Of a stretch of DNA of 64,000 nt, positions 16,715 to 25,170 are shown piece after piece. Each line of letters begins with the position of its first letter. Positions within the stretch are counted from its first letter, which is position 1. The notes under the pieces are model-generated. The model made no database searches, was not told the origin of the DNA, and saw nothing but the letters and a program-made list of their open reading frames with translations. This stretch comes from MFD01275-c22 sp963705885 (GTDB lineage: Bacteria; Actinomycetota; Actinomycetes; JACCUZ01): assembly GCA_963705885.1 (NCBI GenBank), contig OY970120.1, forward strand, positions 2,046,001 through 2,110,000, read 5' to 3'. The position numbers were made by a program, and so were the translations under genes.

Positions 16715-17745
16715 GTGGACACCCCCGTGCACCCCGTCGACGCGCTGCGGCGCATCGGTTTCCTCCTCGAGCGGTCCCGGGAGGCGACCTACCGGGTCAA
16801 GGCCTACCGCGCCGCCGCGGACGCCCTGGCCGCGCTGCCCGAGGGCGAGCTGGAGGACCGGATCGCGGCCCGGACGCTGACCGAGCTCAAGGGCGTCGGG
16901 GCCAAGACCGCCGCGGTCGCGCAGCAGGCGGGCGAGGGCCAGGTGCCCGACTACCTGGCGGCGCTCGAGGCGGCGGCCGACGGTCCGGTGACCGCGGGCG
17001 GCGCGACGCTGCGCGCGGCGCTGCGCGGCGACCTGCACACGCACTCGACCTGGTCCGACGGCGGCAGCCCCATCGAGGAGATGGCGCGGACGGCCGCCCG
17101 CCTCGGCCACGACTACATGGTGCTCACCGACCACTCGCCGCGGCTGACGGTGGCCAACGGCCTCTCGCCCGAGCGGCTCAGGGAGCAGCTCGACGTCGTC
17201 GCCGCGCTCAACGAGCGGCTCGCTCCCTTCCGCATCCTCACCGGCATCGAGGTCGACATCCTCGACGACGGGTCGCTGGACCAGACGGACGAGCTGCTGA
17301 CCCGGCTCGACGTCGTCGTCGCAGCGTGCACTCCAAGCTGAAGATGGAGCGCGAGGCCATGACCCGGCGCATGGTCACCGCGGTCGCCAACCCGCACACC
17401 GACGTCCTCGGGCACTGCACCGGCCGGCTGGTGGAGGGGGAGCGGGGCACCCGGGGCGAGTCGCAGTTCGACGCCGAGCTCGTCTTCGCGGCCTGCGAGC
17501 GCTTCGGGGTCGCCGTCGAGATCAACTCCCGCCCCGAGCGGCGGGACCCTCCGTCGCGGCTGATCGACCTCGCGCTGGAGACCGGGTGCGTGTTCTCCGT
17601 CGACACCGACGCGCACGCGCCCGGGCAGCTCGACTGGCAGCCCTACGGCTGCGAGCGCGCGGAGGCATGCGGCGTCACCGCCGACCGGGTCGTGAACACG
17701 CGGGGTGTCGACGACCTGCTCGCCTGGGCCGCGCGGCACTCCTAG
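16715..17745 (+). pseudogene. PHP-domain phosphoesterase with helix-hairpin-helix N-terminus, frameshifted
   Basis: Two adjacent frames together encode one protein of about 343 residues related to the C-terminal part of family X DNA polymerases. The first part has a helix-hairpin-helix region (residues ~10-75, LTELKGVGAKTAAVAQQ) and the start of the PHP domain (DLHTHSTWSDG, LTDHSP, GIEVDIL). It runs into a stop at 17341. The second frame resumes with HSKLKMEREAMTRR, AVEINSRPERRDPP and VFSVDTDAHAPG. A single missing base near 17321-17325 explains the break: AACTPS* in place of the expected A-S-V-H-S-K. The metal-binding residues are all present, so a sequencing error is possible. GTG 16715 is the best start, without a good ribosome site. 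Confidence 0.75.
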
Positions 17746-17834
17746 GGGACCGGCCGGGCGCCGCCGGCACCGGGCGGAACAGGACCCGAGCGCAACCTGT
17801 TTGACTGTGCAACTATCTAGCGCGGAGGTGTCTG

Positions 17835-18542
17835 ATGGTGGCGCTGTCGGTGCCAGCGGTGGAGGTACGACGGGCGGGGGACCGCGCGGCGAGCGACCTC
17901 GGCTGGCTGGACTCGAAGCACTCGTTCTCCTTCGGGCGGCACTACGACCCGGGCAACACCCACTTCGGGCTGCTGCTGGTCAACAACGACGACGTGGTCG
18001 ATGCCGGCACCGGCTTCGAGACCCACCCGCACCGCGACATGGAGATCGTCACCTGGGTGCTGCGCGGTCGCCTGGTGCACCAGGACTCGCAGGGCCACAA
18101 CGGCCTGATCTACCCGGGCCTCGCGCAGCGGATGAGCGCCGGCACGGGAATCCTGCACTCGGAGAAGAACGACAGCCGGCTGCGCACCGGCGAGGCCGGC
18201 GACGACGTGCCGGTGCACTTCGTGCAGATGTGGGTCGCACCCGACGAGAGCGGCATCGCGCCGGGCTACGAGCAGCTCGAGATCGGCGACGAGATGCTGC
18301 GCGGGGGCCTGGTCCCGGTCGCGTCGGGCATGGCGCACCACCGGGACGCGGCCGCGATCCGCATCGCGCAGCGGCATGCGGCGCTGCACGCGGCCCGGCT
18401 CGGGCCCGGCCAGGTCGTGTCGCTGCCCGACGCCCCCTTCGTGCACCTGTTCGTGGCCGACGGCTCTGCCGACCTGGAGGCCTCGGGTCACCTCGCGACC
18501 GGCGACGCGGCCCGGGTCACGGGGGTGCTGGCCAGACGGTGA
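17835..18542 (+). CDS. Pirin family protein
   Basis: This bicupin protein of 235 residues has the pirin N-terminal cupin with metal-binding residues in FETHPHRDMEIVTWVLRG, and HFVQMWVAPDESG marking the junction to the second cupin. Pirins bind iron; bacterial members include quercetinases and redox sensors. GGAGGT lies six bases before ATG 17835. The last residues (TGVLARR) do not match: a different frame continues to 18601 with QTVTAGPAGAEVLVWEMHARLA, the family C-terminus. A one-base loss near 18525-18535 would join them, so the annotated end is probably premature. Confidence 0.87.
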   Translation: MVALSVPAVEVRRAGDRAASDLGWLDSKHSFSFGRHYDPGNTHFGLLLVNNDDVVDAGTGFETHPHRDMEIVTWVLRGRLVHQDSQGHNGLIYPGLAQRMSAGTGILHSEKNDSRLRTGEAGDDVPVHFVQMWVAPDESGIAPGYEQLEIGDEMLRGGLVPVASGMAHHRDAAAIRIAQRHAALHAARLGPGQVVSLPDAPFVHLFVADGSADLEASGHLATGDAARVTGVLARR

Positions 18543-18637
18543 CGGCCGGGCCGGCCGGCGCCGAGGTGCTCGTCTGGGAGATGCACGCGCGCCTCGCGTG
18601 ACCGGCCGCGGTCGGGACCACCCGTGCGCGCGGGCGG

Positions 18638-19060
18638 TCAGCCGGCGGGGCTGCCGATGAGGCAGAACGGATGCCCTGCCGGGTCGGTGTAGACCCGGAA
18701 GCCGCCGTCCTCGGAGGGCTGGTGCTCGTGGCGGGTCGCGCCCGCCGCGAGCACGGCCGGCTCGGCGGCGTCGATGTCACCGGCCCACAGGTCGAGGTGG
18801 AAGTGCTGGGGGTGCTGCCCACCCGGCCAGGTCGGGGCGACGAAGTCGTCGATGCGCTGGAAGGCCAGCGTGGCCCGGCCGTCGGGGTTGTCCGGGCTCA
18901 GCCCGCCCCCCGGCGGGACGAGGGTCGTCCAGTCGCGGTCGGACCCGTCCTCGAGGGCCCACCCGAGGACCTCGCCGTAGAAGCGCCCGAGCGCCGCGGC
19001 GTCGGGGCAGTCGAGGATGATCAGGTCGAGCTTGGGCTTGGGTGCGGTGGAGTCGGTCAT
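18638..19060 (-). CDS. VOC (glyoxalase-fold) family protein
   Basis: This 140-residue protein has the paired beta-alpha-beta pattern of the vicinal oxygen chelate fold: CPDAAALGRFYGEVLGW early, HFHLDLWAGDIDAAEPAVLAAG in the middle, and GFRVYTDPAGHPFCLI at the end. The metal-site His and Glu positions are partly present. Substrates of this subfamily (fosfomycin or bleomycin resistance-like, often of unknown function) cannot be predicted. It is followed on the same strand's upstream side by aceE, whose stop is 35 bp away. Confidence 0.8.
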   Translation of the reverse strand: MTDSTAPKPKLDLIILDCPDAAALGRFYGEVLGWALEDGSDRDWTTLVPPGGGLSPDNPDGRATLAFQRIDDFVAPTWPGGQHPQHFHLDLWAGDIDAAEPAVLAAGATRHEHQPSEDGGFRVYTDPAGHPFCLIGSPAG

Positions 19061-19095
19061 GTCCGACACGCTAGGGCGTCGCACCGACACCGCCG

Positions 19096-21843
19096 CTACT
19101 CGGCGCCCCCTGCGGTCTCGCCGGCGGGGGGTGCGGTCACGTCCCAGAGCTGGTAGCGGTCGATCGCCTCGCGGGCGGTCTCGCGCTTGACCTCGCCGCG
19201 GCGGGCGAGCTCGGCGAGGGTCTTGGCGGCGATGCACCAGGGGTCGATGCGGAAGTGCCGGCGCAGCGCGGCGCGGGTGTCGGACAGGCCCCAGCCGTCG
19301 GTGCCGAGCGAGGCGAAGTCGCCGGGGACCCAGGGCAGGATCTGGTCCTGCACGGCGCGCATGTAGTCCGAGACGGCGACGAAGGGGCCGGGCGCGCCGT
19401 CGAGCTTGCGGGTGAGGTAGGGGACGTGCTGCTCGTCGTCGGGGTGCATGAAGTTGTGCTCGTCGCTGGCCAGCCCGTCGCGGCGCAGCTCGCTCCAGGA
19501 GGTGACCGACCAGACGTCGGCCTGCACGTTCCAGTCCTCGTGGAGCAGGCGCTGCGCCTCCAGCGCCCACGGCACGGCGACCCCGGAGGCCAGGAGCTGC
19601 GCCTTGGGTCCGTCGCCGTCGGGGGCGGGGCCGAGGCGGTGGATGCCGCGCAGGATGCCTTCGGCGTCGACGCCCTCGGGCTCCTTGGGCTGGGGGTAGG
19701 GCTCGTTGTAGAGGGTCAGGTAGTAGAAGACGTCCTCGGGGGTCTCGCCGTACATGCGGCGCAGCGCGTCCTTGACGATGTGCCCGAGCTCGAACGCGTA
19801 GGCGGGGTCGTAGGACACCGCGGCCGGGTTCGTGGAGGCCAGCAGCGGCGAGTGCCCGTCCTCGTGCTGCAGCCCCTCACCGTTGAGCGTCGTGCGGCCC
19901 GCCGTGGCGCCGAGGACGAAGCCGCGGGTCATCTGGTCGCCCGCCGCCCAGAACGCGTCACCGGTGCGCTGGAAGCCGAACATCGAGTAGAAGATGTAGA
20001 TCGGGATCATCGGGATCCCGTGGGTGGCGTAGGAGGTGCCGACCGCCGTCCACGACGCGGTCGAGCCGGCCTCGTTGATGCCCTCGTGCAGGATGACGCC
20101 GGTCGGGTCCTCCTGGTAGGACAGCATCAGCTCGCGGTCGACCGAGGTGTAGTTCTGCCCGTGCGGTGAGTAGATCTTCATCGTCGGGAACAGCGAGTCC
20201 ATGCCGAACGTGCGGGCCTCGTCGGGGATGACCGGCACCAGGCGCCAGCCGATCTCGGGGTCCTTCGCGAGGTCCTTGAGCAGCCGCACGAAGGCCATCG
20301 TGGTGGCGACCTCCTGCTTGCCCGACCCGCGCCGCACCACCTCGTAGACCGGGTCGCCGGGCAGCACCAGGGGCGTGGCCGGCGTGCGGCGCTCGGGCAG
20401 GAAGCCGCCCAGCGCGCGACGCCGCTCGTGCATGTAGGCGATCTCGTCGGAGTCCGGTCCCGGGTGGAAGTAGGGCGGCAGGGTCTCGTCCAGCGCCTCG
20501 TCGGGGATGTCCAGGTAGAGCCGGTCCCGGAAGCTGACGAGGTCCTCCTTCTTCAGCTTCTTCATCTGGTGCGTGGAGTTGCGGCCCTCGAAGTGTGAGC
20601 CCAGCGTCCAGCCCTTGATGGTCTTGGCCAGGATCACCGTGGGCTGCCCGGTGTGCTTGGTCGCCGCGTCGTAGGCGGCGTACATCTTGCGGTAGTCGTG
20701 CCCGCCCCGGGACAGGCCCCACACCTGCTCGTCGCTGAGGTGCTCGACCATCTTGCGGGTGCGCGGGTCGCGGCCGAAGAAGTGCTCGCGGACGTACGCG
20801 CCGTCCTCGGCCTTGTAGGTCTGGTAGTCCCCGTCAGGGGTGGTGTTCATCAGGTTGACCAGCGCCCCGTCGGTGTCCTGGGCGAGCAGGTCGTCCCACT
20901 CCCGGCCCCAGATCACCTTGATGACGTTCCACCCGGCGCCGCGGAAGAACGACTCGAGCTCCTGGATCACCTTGCCGTTGCCGCGCACCGGCCCGTCCAG
21001 GCGCTGCAGGTTGCAGTTGATGACGAAGGTGAGGTTGTCCAGCTCCTCGCGGGCCGCGACCCCGATCGCGCCCAGCGACTCGGGCTCGTCCATCTCCCCG
21101 TCCCCGAGGAAGGCCCACACGTGCTGCTGGCTGGTGTCCTTGATGCCACGGTTGTGCAGGTAGCGGTTGAACCGGGCCTGGTAGATCGCGTTGATCGGGC
21201 CCAGCCCCATCGACACGGTCGGGAACTCCCAGAACTGCGGCATCAGCCGCGGGTGCGGGTAGGACGAGAGCCCGCCACCCGGGTGCGAGAGCTCCTGGCG
21301 GAACCCGTCGAGCTGCTGCTCGCTCAGCCGGCCCTCGAGGAACGCGCGGGCGTACATGCCCGGCGAGGCGTGGCCCTGGTAGAAGATCTGGTCGCCGCCC
21401 CCGGGATGGTCCTTGCCCCGGAAGAAGTGGTTGAAGCCGACCTCGTAGAACGAGGCCGAGGACGCATACGTCGAGATGTGCCCACCCACGCCGACCCCTG
21501 GGCGCTGCGCGCGGTGCACCATGATCGCCGCGTTCCACCGGATGTACGCGCGGATGCGCCGCTCGACGTGCTCGTCGCCGGGGAACCACGGCTCGGACTC
21601 GGACGGGATCGTGTTGATGTAGTCGGTGCTGCGCAGGCTCGGCACCCCGACCTGGTTCTCCCGCGCCCGTTGCAACAGGCTCAGCATCAGGAAGCGGGCA
21701 CGGTTGCGGCCCGCGTGGTCCACCACCGCGTCGAGCGACTCGAGCCACTCCGCCGTCTCCGACGGGTCGACGTCGGGCAGCTGGCTGGGCAGCCCGTCGC
21801 TGATGATCGCCGGGCGGTCCGGCCGGTCCTGTGTGTGAGCCAT
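19096..21843 (-). CDS. aceE: Pyruvate dehydrogenase E1 component, homodimeric type
   Basis: This 915-residue thiamine-diphosphate enzyme decarboxylates pyruvate and feeds acetyl-CoA production in the pyruvate dehydrogenase complex. It matches the homodimeric E1 family in length and content: GGHISTYASSASFYEVGFNHF, IFYQGHASPGMYARAFLEG, and the cofactor motif GDGEMDEP followed by NCNLQRLDGPV. The transketolase-like central domain carries HEGINEAGSTASW. The E2 and E3 genes are not next to it. A location near fabDHPF and divergent from DUF3052 is common in actinobacteria. Confidence 0.96.
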   Translation of the reverse strand: MAHTQDRPDRPAIISDGLPSQLPDVDPSETAEWLESLDAVVDHAGRNRARFLMLSLLQRARENQVGVPSLRSTDYINTIPSESEPWFPGDEHVERRIRAYIRWNAAIMVHRAQRPGVGVGGHISTYASSASFYEVGFNHFFRGKDHPGGGDQIFYQGHASPGMYARAFLEGRLSEQQLDGFRQELSHPGGGLSSYPHPRLMPQFWEFPTVSMGLGPINAIYQARFNRYLHNRGIKDTSQQHVWAFLGDGEMDEPESLGAIGVAAREELDNLTFVINCNLQRLDGPVRGNGKVIQELESFFRGAGWNVIKVIWGREWDDLLAQDTDGALVNLMNTTPDGDYQTYKAEDGAYVREHFFGRDPRTRKMVEHLSDEQVWGLSRGGHDYRKMYAAYDAATKHTGQPTVILAKTIKGWTLGSHFEGRNSTHQMKKLKKEDLVSFRDRLYLDIPDEALDETLPPYFHPGPDSDEIAYMHERRRALGGFLPERRTPATPLVLPGDPVYEVVRRGSGKQEVATTMAFVRLLKDLAKDPEIGWRLVPVIPDEARTFGMDSLFPTMKIYSPHGQNYTSVDRELMLSYQEDPTGVILHEGINEAGSTASWTAVGTSYATHGIPMIPIYIFYSMFGFQRTGDAFWAAGDQMTRGFVLGATAGRTTLNGEGLQHEDGHSPLLASTNPAAVSYDPAYAFELGHIVKDALRRMYGETPEDVFYYLTLYNEPYPQPKEPEGVDAEGILRGIHRLGPAPDGDGPKAQLLASGVAVPWALEAQRLLHEDWNVQADVWSVTSWSELRRDGLASDEHNFMHPDDEQHVPYLTRKLDGAPGPFVAVSDYMRAVQDQILPWVPGDFASLGTDGWGLSDTRAALRRHFRIDPWCIAAKTLAELARRGEVKRETAREAIDRYQLWDVTAPPAGETAGGAE

Positions 21844-21976
21844 GACCCCATCGTGCTACCTCGCCCGGCCCCGCGCATCCCTGGCCCGGGATATCGGCCC
21901 CTTGCCCTCCCGTCCGCGGCGTACCAGGGTGGGGTCAGGCGGCAGCACAGGGGCGACCGCGGGAAGGGGTTCGGCG

Positions 21977-22171
21977 ATGCAGGCCTCCGTAGGCGACCAG
22001 CTGCACGTGCACGGCCGTACGGTCGGCGAGCAGGACCACGTCGGCGAGATCGTGGAGGTGCGGGGCGCCGACGGAGAGCCGCCGTACCTCGTGCGGCACA
22101 CCGACGGGCACGAGACGCTCGTCTTCCCGGGTCCCGACGCGGTCGTGGAGCCGGGGGCTCGCGCGGGCTGA
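21977..22171 (+). CDS. DUF1918 domain protein
   Basis: This 64-residue protein matches the small SH3-like DUF1918 family: MQASVGDQLHVHGRTVG at the start, HVGEIVEVRG, YLVRHTDGHETLVFPGPDAVV. Its function is unknown; members are frequent in actinobacteria. GGAAGGGG lies about nine bases before ATG 21977. The frame is open further upstream without support. Confidence 0.85.
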   Translation: MQASVGDQLHVHGRTVGEQDHVGEIVEVRGADGEPPYLVRHTDGHETLVFPGPDAVVEPGARAG

Positions 22172-22198
22172 CGCGGCACGCCCGGCCAGACTGGCCGG

Positions 22199-22609
22199 AT
22201 GCACAGCGAGGAGATCGAGGTCCGCACGGGTGGACGCGAGACCGTCCACGACCTGACGGGCGACTGCGAGGCGTTCCTCGCCGGGGCCGGGGCACGTGAC
22301 GGGCTCCTGCACGTGTGGGTGCCGCACGCGACGGCCGGCCTGGCCGTCCTCGAGACCGGCGCGGGCAGCGACACCGACCTGCTGGCGGCGCTGCGTGAGC
22401 TGCTGCCGCCCGACGACCGGTGGCGGCACCGGCACGGGTCGCCCGGCCACGGACGCGACCACGTCCTGCCCGCGCTCTGCCCGCCGTACGCGAGCGTCCC
22501 CGTGCTCGGCGGCCGGATGGCGCTGGGCACCTGGCAGTCGGTGTGCCTGGTGGACCTCAACGGTGACAACCCGGTCCGGAGGGTCCGCCTCACCTACCTC
22601 ACGGGCTGA
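22199..22609 (+). CDS. YjbQ/UPF0047 family protein
   Basis: This 136-residue protein belongs to the YjbQ family, annotated in databases as secondary thiamine-phosphate synthase enzymes on the basis of E. coli work. Conserved parts are LLHVWVPHATAGLAVLE, HGSPGHGRDHV, and LGTWQSVCLVDLNGDNP. The His residues in the first two segments form the family's metal site. It lies 27 bp after the DUF1918 gene, possibly in one transcript. Confidence 0.87.
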   Translation: MHSEEIEVRTGGRETVHDLTGDCEAFLAGAGARDGLLHVWVPHATAGLAVLETGAGSDTDLLAALRELLPPDDRWRHRHGSPGHGRDHVLPALCPPYASVPVLGGRMALGTWQSVCLVDLNGDNPVRRVRLTYLTG

Positions 22610-22722
22610 GTTCCCGCCTGATGGACCGAACGGCTTGCGCGCGGGGCCGGGGGCGTCTTGACTACCCGCGAGCGCCGTCGACCGACCGGTCGCGGCCGAC
22701 AACGACTAGCGGGAGGTCAGCG

Positions 22723-23151
22723 GTGAGCCAGACCGCGGACGACGCGGACCGGGATCGCCAGCTGGCCGGACGGCTCGGGCTCCGCCAGGGGCAGGTGGTG
22801 CAGGAGCTCGGCTACGACGACGACTGCGACGACGACCTGCGCGGCTCTGTCGAGAGCGTGACCGGGAGCGCCCTCGTCGACGAGGACCACGAGGACGTCG
22901 TCGACGCCGTCCTGCTGTGGTGGCGCGAGGGTGACGGCGACCTGGTCGACGCGCTGGTCGACTCGCTCATCTCGCTCGGCGACGGCGGCGTCGTGTGGCT
23001 GCTCAGCCCGAAGGCCGGCCGCGAGGGTCACGTGGAGCCCGGCGACATCGGAGACGCGGCACCGACAGCCGGCCTGCACCAGACGAGCAGCATCTCCGCG
23101 GCGCCGGACTGGTCGGGCACCCGACTCGTCAGCCGCCGCGCCGGCCACTGA
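22723..23151 (+). CDS. DUF3052 family protein
   Basis: This 142-residue acidic protein matches DUF3052 across its length: LGLRQGQVVQELGYDDDCDDDL, LVDEDHEDVVDAVLLWWREG, DGGVVWLLSPKAGREGHVEP, and SAAPDWSGTRLV. It is an actinobacterial family of unknown function, commonly encoded near aceE. GTG 22723 is five bases after GGGAGGT. Confidence 0.92.
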   Translation: MSQTADDADRDRQLAGRLGLRQGQVVQELGYDDDCDDDLRGSVESVTGSALVDEDHEDVVDAVLLWWREGDGDLVDALVDSLISLGDGGVVWLLSPKAGREGHVEPGDIGDAAPTAGLHQTSSISAAPDWSGTRLVSRRAGH

Positions 23152-23154
23152 GGC

Positions 23155-24105
23155 TCAGCCCGGCACTCCCGGCAGGCGGCGGACCAGCCGGCTGATCCCC
23201 CGGACGTTACGCGCGGCGGTCCGCATCGTGGCGCCGCCGGGCAGACCCGGCACGGCCTCCACGATCGGCAGCAGGGCGAGCAGACCCGCGATGTGGTGCA
23301 CCCGCATGTCGCGCCGGGCCAGCATCGGCGGCACGGCCCGTCGGCCGGCCGAGGCGTCGAGCAGGTCGGCCGCGGGGGCCTGCACGGCGGGCCAGCCCGA
23401 CGGCACCACGGGGAGCTCCAGGGTCGTCCACGCGCCCGGGACGGCGGAGAAGGCCCACCCGCCCTCGGGCGACAGGCAAGCAGCCGTCACCGAGAGCCCG
23501 CACCGCGCGGCCAGCGCGCCCGTGGTGTCGACCAGCGACGCGACGCCCGCGGACAGCAGCCCCGCGGAGGGGCGGCGGTCGCCTGCGGGGGCGAGGTCGA
23601 GAGCGTGCACGGCCAGCTCGAAGGCCGCGGCCCCGACCAGCGTCGACAGGGGGAGCGGACCCAGGACGGAGCGCACGGGCCGGGTGCCGATGGTCGCGGG
23701 CTCGTCCGACCCGAGGTAGGCCGCGACCTCGGACCGCGACTCGGCGATCGCCGCGAGCACGTCGGCACGGGTCGCGCCCGACTGCGCCTCGAGGACGGCC
23801 TCGTTGTGCGAGTCCTGGTCGAAGGTCCCGCCGCGCGGGTCGGCCGGGTCGACGTCGCCGCGCTCGGCCTCGACGCGCATGCGTTCCAGCGTGCGGCTGC
23901 CCGGCCAGGAGCCGAGGTGGACGCAGACGTCGCGCGCCGTCCAGCCGCTGAGCCGTGACCGGGCGTCGAGGTCGACCTCGGCGGCGATCTCGGCGAACTC
24001 GTCCCAGGCCGGCAGCACCAGGGCGGCCAGGTCGGCCGCCTCCCACGAGGCCAGCCCGTGCTCGTCCGCGGACGGGGCCACGGATGGCGGGGAGGGCGCT
24101 GACAC
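23155..24105 (-). CDS. Maleylpyruvate isomerase/DinB-type mycothiol-dependent enzyme family protein
   Basis: This 316-residue protein carries an N-terminal four-helix domain like mycothiol-dependent maleylpyruvate isomerases (WDEFAEIAAEVDLDARSRLSGWTARDVCVHLGSW). The Trp-Thr/Ser and His of that region are the usual metal-site context. The C-terminal half includes FELAVHALDLA and an SCP2-like beta pattern. Such proteins use mycothiol as a cofactor, in line with an actinomycete. GTG 24105 is chosen; the upstream ATG at 24144 is possible. The substrate is unknown. Confidence 0.72.
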   Translation of the reverse strand: MSAPSPPSVAPSADEHGLASWEAADLAALVLPAWDEFAEIAAEVDLDARSRLSGWTARDVCVHLGSWPGSRTLERMRVEAERGDVDPADPRGGTFDQDSHNEAVLEAQSGATRADVLAAIAESRSEVAAYLGSDEPATIGTRPVRSVLGPLPLSTLVGAAAFELAVHALDLAPAGDRRPSAGLLSAGVASLVDTTGALAARCGLSVTAACLSPEGGWAFSAVPGAWTTLELPVVPSGWPAVQAPAADLLDASAGRRAVPPMLARRDMRVHHIAGLLALLPIVEAVPGLPGGATMRTAARNVRGISRLVRRLPGVPG

Positions 24106-24255
24106 ACTGGCATCCTGCCAGCGACCCGATGCCCGGAGGACCACCGATAGACCGAGGACCTCGAGCTGCTGACGGTGTCGACGGACTCGCCGACTGCCGC
24201 AAGGCGATCGCCGACCTCCGGTGACCCGGCCGGCGGCTACCCTTCAGGTCGCGCC

Positions 24256-24329
24256 GGGCGCATAGCTCAGTTGGCTAGAGCACCTGCCTTACAAGCAGGG
24301 GGTCGGCGGTTCGAGTCCGTCTGCGCCCA
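24256..24329 (+). tRNA. tRNA-Val (anticodon TAC)
   Basis: The 74-nt cloverleaf has acceptor arms GGGCGCA (24256-24262) and TGCGCCC (24322-24328), D-arm TAGCTCAGTTGGCTAGAGC, anticodon stem CCTGC/GCAGG with loop CTTACAA and anticodon TAC at 24290-24292. The T-arm contains GGTTCGAGTCC. CC follows the discriminator A in the genome. Confidence 0.97.
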
Positions 24330-24343
24330 CCCGGGAGGCCCGA

Positions 24344-25141
24344 CTAGACCAGCTCGGCCAGGAAGTTGGTCGTGAGGAAGACCTCGTCCCGCTCGCTGTA
24401 CTCCACGGGCTCCAGCCCGTCGGTGAGCATGCGCGAGACGCGGTAGCGCGGCTCGAGCAGCCGCACGAAGTCGCGCACGAACGTCCGGGAGTCGATGTTG
24501 CCGCCGCCGAACTCGAACTGCACGAACCGCACCCCGACCTCCAGCACTCCGGCGGCTCCCTGCAGCACGGCGAGGTCGTGGCCCTCGGCATCCACCTTGA
24601 GGTAGTCGACCCGCTCGATGCCCTGCCCGGCGCAGTAGGCGTCGACGGTCGTCACGTCCACCGTCTCGACCGCGGTCATCGACATGCCGTGCGACGCCAG
24701 GTCCCGCTGGTGCAGGGACGAGAGCTCGTCCAGCCCGTCGACGGCGTACAGGTCGGCCGTGCCGGGCTCGTCGCCGCACGCGGCGCGGACGCACGTGATG
24801 CCGCGACCGGCGGTCGCCGCCACCAGCTCGCCGTGAACCCGCAGGGACGGCTCGAAGGCGTGGATCTGCGCGGTGGGCCACAGGCCGCGGGCCTCGAGGG
24901 ACCACGTGCCGCGGTTGGCCCCGACGTCGAGCAGCACGCCGGCATCGGGCAGGCGGTCGTGCGCGTACGCCAGCGCGTGCCGCTCGCCCGACTCCCCGAC
25001 AGCGCTGCGGCCGTAGTTGCGCCCCCGCAGCGCGCGCTCGTGCGCCCACCGGTACGCGGGCTGCCACCGTTGCCTGCCGGCGGTCGACAGCAGGATCCGA
25101 CCCGCGAGTGCCCGCACCGGGCGAACTGTAGCGGTGCCCAC
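24344..25141 (-). CDS. FkbM family methyltransferase
   Basis: This 265-residue SAM-dependent methyltransferase has motif I LLDVGANRGTWSLEA near residues 69-83, the acidic strand-2 end AFEPS, and FkbM hallmarks VDYLKVDAEGHDLAVLQGA and VRFVQFEFGGG. FkbM enzymes O-methylate natural products or glycans; the substrate is unknown here. The GTG at 25141 gives the full-length frame; GTG 25117 is a shorter alternative. It is divergent from the Nif3 gene 29 bp away. Confidence 0.85.
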   Translation of the reverse strand: MGTATVRPVRALAGRILLSTAGRQRWQPAYRWAHERALRGRNYGRSAVGESGERHALAYAHDRLPDAGVLLDVGANRGTWSLEARGLWPTAQIHAFEPSLRVHGELVAATAGRGITCVRAACGDEPGTADLYAVDGLDELSSLHQRDLASHGMSMTAVETVDVTTVDAYCAGQGIERVDYLKVDAEGHDLAVLQGAAGVLEVGVRFVQFEFGGGNIDSRTFVRDFVRLLEPRYRVSRMLTDGLEPVEYSERDEVFLTTNFLAELV

Positions 25142-25170
25142 GCCGCGCGACGGGTCGTAGGATCGCCGCG

